A stretch of DNA of 64,000 bases from Hamadaea tsunoensis DSM 44101 (lineage in GTDB: Bacteria > Actinomycetota > Actinomycetes > Mycobacteriales > Micromonosporaceae). A program made the position numbers and the translations under genes. The stretch lies in contig NZ_AUAX01000006.1 in NCBI RefSeq assembly GCF_000428945.1, positions 186,001-250,000 of the forward strand. Reading direction: 5' to 3'. Of the stretch, positions 62,709 to 64,000 are shown one piece after another; the stretch's first letter is position 1; the number at the start of each line of letters is the position of its first letter. The notes under the pieces are model-generated. The model did no database searches and had not been told where the DNA came from. It was given only the letters and a program-made list of their open reading frames with translations.

Positions 62709-63344
62709 ATGACCATGCAGCCGCCCATGCCGCCGCCGTCCGAGTACAACCCGGTGGTCTCCGGCCGGCCCGCCCGTCCCGCCACCGTCACGTTCGCCGG
62801 TGTGCTCATGTTCCTGATCGCCGCGCTCGAACTGATCTCCATCATTCCGACGCTGGCGAGCTACTCCGCGTACAAGGACGCCTTCGCGGCCGCGTACAAG
62901 AACAACAGCCAGATGGCGGACACTGCCGGGACGATCGCGACCGTCTCGATCGCGGTAGGCGTCGGCCTCGCGGTCCTGTTCGCCATCGGCCTCGGCGTGC
63001 TCGCCGCGCTCGACCTCGCCGGCAAGCAGCCGGCCCGCATCATCACCTGGGTCGTCGCCGGCCTCGTGCTGTGCTGCCAGGGATCCAGCCTCGCCGGCAA
63101 CGGCATGAACGCCTCGTTCAGCGGCGGCAGCGGCAACGCCACGGTGGACAGCGATGCGCTCAAGCGGGTGCTGGAGGCCGAGACCCCGGGCTGGGTGCAC
63201 CCGACGCAGCTCGTGCTGGTCGGCATCATGGTGCTCGCGGCGATCGCGGTGGTCGTCCTGCTCGCGCTGCCGACGTCGCACCCCTACTTCCGCAAGCCCG
63301 CCGCTGCGCAGCAGTTCACGCCGCCGGCGTACCCGACCGTCTGA
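62709..63344 (+). CDS. Hypothetical membrane protein
   Basis: 211 residues. N-terminal Pro-rich segment (MQPPMPPPSEYNP), then four hydrophobic helices: ATVTFAGVLMFLIAALELISIIPTL, IATVSIAVGVGLAVLFAIGLGVLAAL, IITWVVAGLVLCCQGSSLAG and THPTQLVLVGIMVLAAIAVVVLLAL-type at the C terminus. It ends with a short Pro/Tyr tail. Small DUF-like tetraspan proteins of this plan are common in Actinobacteria; no function. ATG with GAGGAAG 7-8 nt upstream; -10 TACGGT at 62670-62675. Confidence 0.7.
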   Translation: MTMQPPMPPPSEYNPVVSGRPARPATVTFAGVLMFLIAALELISIIPTLASYSAYKDAFAAAYKNNSQMADTAGTIATVSIAVGVGLAVLFAIGLGVLAALDLAGKQPARIITWVVAGLVLCCQGSSLAGNGMNASFSGGSGNATVDSDALKRVLEAETPGWVHPTQLVLVGIMVLAAIAVVVLLALPTSHPYFRKPAAAQQFTPPAYPTV

Positions 63345-63374
63345 AATACACAGCATATTCACAGGAGGAAGATC

Positions 63375-64000
63375 ATGACCGGCTCCGGGCTCGCGCTCAT
63401 CACCGGCGCCACCGCCGGCATCGGCGCGGCGTTCGCCCGCGACCGCGCCCGGGCCGGTCAGGATCTGATCCTCGTGGCCCGCGACGCGGCCCGGCTCGAC
63501 GCCGTGTGCGCCGAGCTTTCCACCACTTTCGGCGTACGCGCCCAGCCGTTGCCCGCGGATCTCACGGTCCCTGCGGACGTGGCGAAGGTGGCCGCCGTGA
63601 TCCGCGAACAGCCGCTGGATCTGCTGGTCAACAACGCCGGGCGCTCCCTCAACAAGTCGTTCCTCAAGTCCGATGTGGACGATGAGGAGAGCCTCCTCGA
63701 CCTCAACGTGCTCTCGGTGATGAAGCTGACCCACGCGGCCCTTCCCGGCATGGTGGGCCGCGGCCGGGGCGCGATCGTCAACGTCTCGTCGGTGTCCGGG
63801 TTCGCCGCGACCATGCCGGGTTCGACGTATCCGGCGACCAAGGCATGGGTCACCAACTTCAGCGAGTCCACCGGATTGCTGGTGCGCCCCAAGGGAGTAC
63901 GTGTCATGGCGCTGTGCCCGGGGTTCACGCGTACCGAATTCCATGACCGGGCGGGCATCGCCGCCGCCCAGATGCCCGATTGGGTGTGGCTGAAAGCCGA
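63375..64000 (+). CDS. SDR-family oxidoreductase (3' end off the window)
   Basis: 208 residues visible, open to the window end. Rossmann nucleotide-binding SGLALITGATAGIGAAFARDRARAGQDLILVARD, LLVNNAGRSLNKSF, catalytic Ser in NVSSVSGFAA and YPATK (Tyr/Lys). C-terminal part ALCPGFTRTEFHDRAG. The classical SDR signature (TGxxxGIG, NNAG, YxxxK) is intact, so the encoded portion is functional-looking. Substrate unknown. ATG with AGGAGG upstream; 30 bp after the preceding gene. Confidence 0.92.
   Translation, partial: MTGSGLALITGATAGIGAAFARDRARAGQDLILVARDAARLDAVCAELSTTFGVRAQPLPADLTVPADVAKVAAVIREQPLDLLVNNAGRSLNKSFLKSDVDDEESLLDLNVLSVMKLTHAALPGMVGRGRGAIVNVSSVSGFAATMPGSTYPATKAWVTNFSESTGLLVRPKGVRVMALCPGFTRTEFHDRAGIAAAQMPDWVWLKA

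Noticed and set aside
59997-63944. 1,300-codon minus-strand open frame across the GTPase genes
   Set aside because: It crosses four well-supported plus-strand genes and reads as low-complexity sequence.

Overview
The window is a gene-dense, very GC-rich chromosomal segment from an actinobacterium, most likely a member of the Micromonosporaceae (Actinoplanes/Micromonospora-like). The reasons are extreme GC3 bias, frequent GTG starts, a proteasome activator Bpa ending in GQYL, a dnaK-grpE-dnaJ-hspR operon with HAIR operators, a mycobacterial-type fabG4/htdX/fadA2 cluster, and actinobacterial families such as DUF4192, LppU-like, DUF5926 and YbjN/TY-Chap. The family-level placement is inference. 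I see no rRNA, tRNA, CRISPR array, transposase or prophage.

Layout. (1) 1-5 kb: molybdenum-cofactor genes (moeA cut by the window edge, and a moaC-mog fusion), a GT87 mannosyltransferase, a DoxX protein and an LppU-like protein. (2) 5-14.4 kb: a Flp/Tad pilus locus (prepilin peptidase, Flp pilin, TadE, TadG-like, CpaB, CpaE, CpaF, a VWA-TadB fusion, TadC), followed by a convergent LuxR-type regulator. (3) 15-18.2 kb: one protein joining an EndoQ-like PHP nuclease to a UvrD-type helicase. (4) 18.4-23.6 kb: a metallophosphoesterase, moaD, moaA, DUF4192, a fructosamine-kinase family protein and mobA. (5) 23.7-31.6 kb: a YbjN-like protein, Lrp/AsnC divergent from a DDAH-like hydrolase, an orphan substrate-binding lipoprotein, bpa, and an ABC exporter with a DesK/LuxR two-component pair. 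(6) 31.6-45.4 kb: HAD-serS, AIM24, a 0.8-kb gene-free region full of nested inverted repeats, zincin, pheA, ACT, PAS and NERD-like proteins, arginine deiminase, DUF5926, and the htdX-fabG4 / fadA2 divergon. (7) 45.4-50 kb: an AbiEi/DUF559-like protein and a branched-chain 2-oxoacid dehydrogenase operon (E1a-E1b-E2). (8) 50-59.8 kb: two membrane proteins with overlapping 3' ends, clpB, a small conserved protein, and hspR-dnaJ-grpE-dnaK. (9) 59.8-64 kb: two overlapping GTPase genes, a membrane protein and an SDR cut by the window end.

How it works together. Five Moco steps are encoded here (MoaA, MoaC/Mog, MoaD, MobA, MoeA), with no moaE in view. The chaperone genes form one HspR regulon: HspR sits at the end of the dnaK operon, and HAIR boxes overlap both the dnaK and clpB promoters. 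Acyl-CoA metabolism (fabG4/htdX/fadA2, BCKDH) and arginine breakdown (DDAH-like, ArcA) are the clearest catabolic themes.

Two genome-wide habits stand out. Many starts carry a TANNNT hexamer 6-8 nt upstream and no Shine-Dalgarno, which implies leaderless mRNAs. The hexamer GTACGC/GCGTAC is strikingly over-represented. The least ordinary elements are the EndoQ-UvrD fusion, the VWA-TadB fusion, the nested inverted-repeat region at 35.18-35.93 kb, a 28-bp perfect palindrome upstream of the ABC/two-component operon, a 21-bp inverted repeat at 22.9 kb and a pair of facing DnaA-box-like 9-mers at 20.9 kb.
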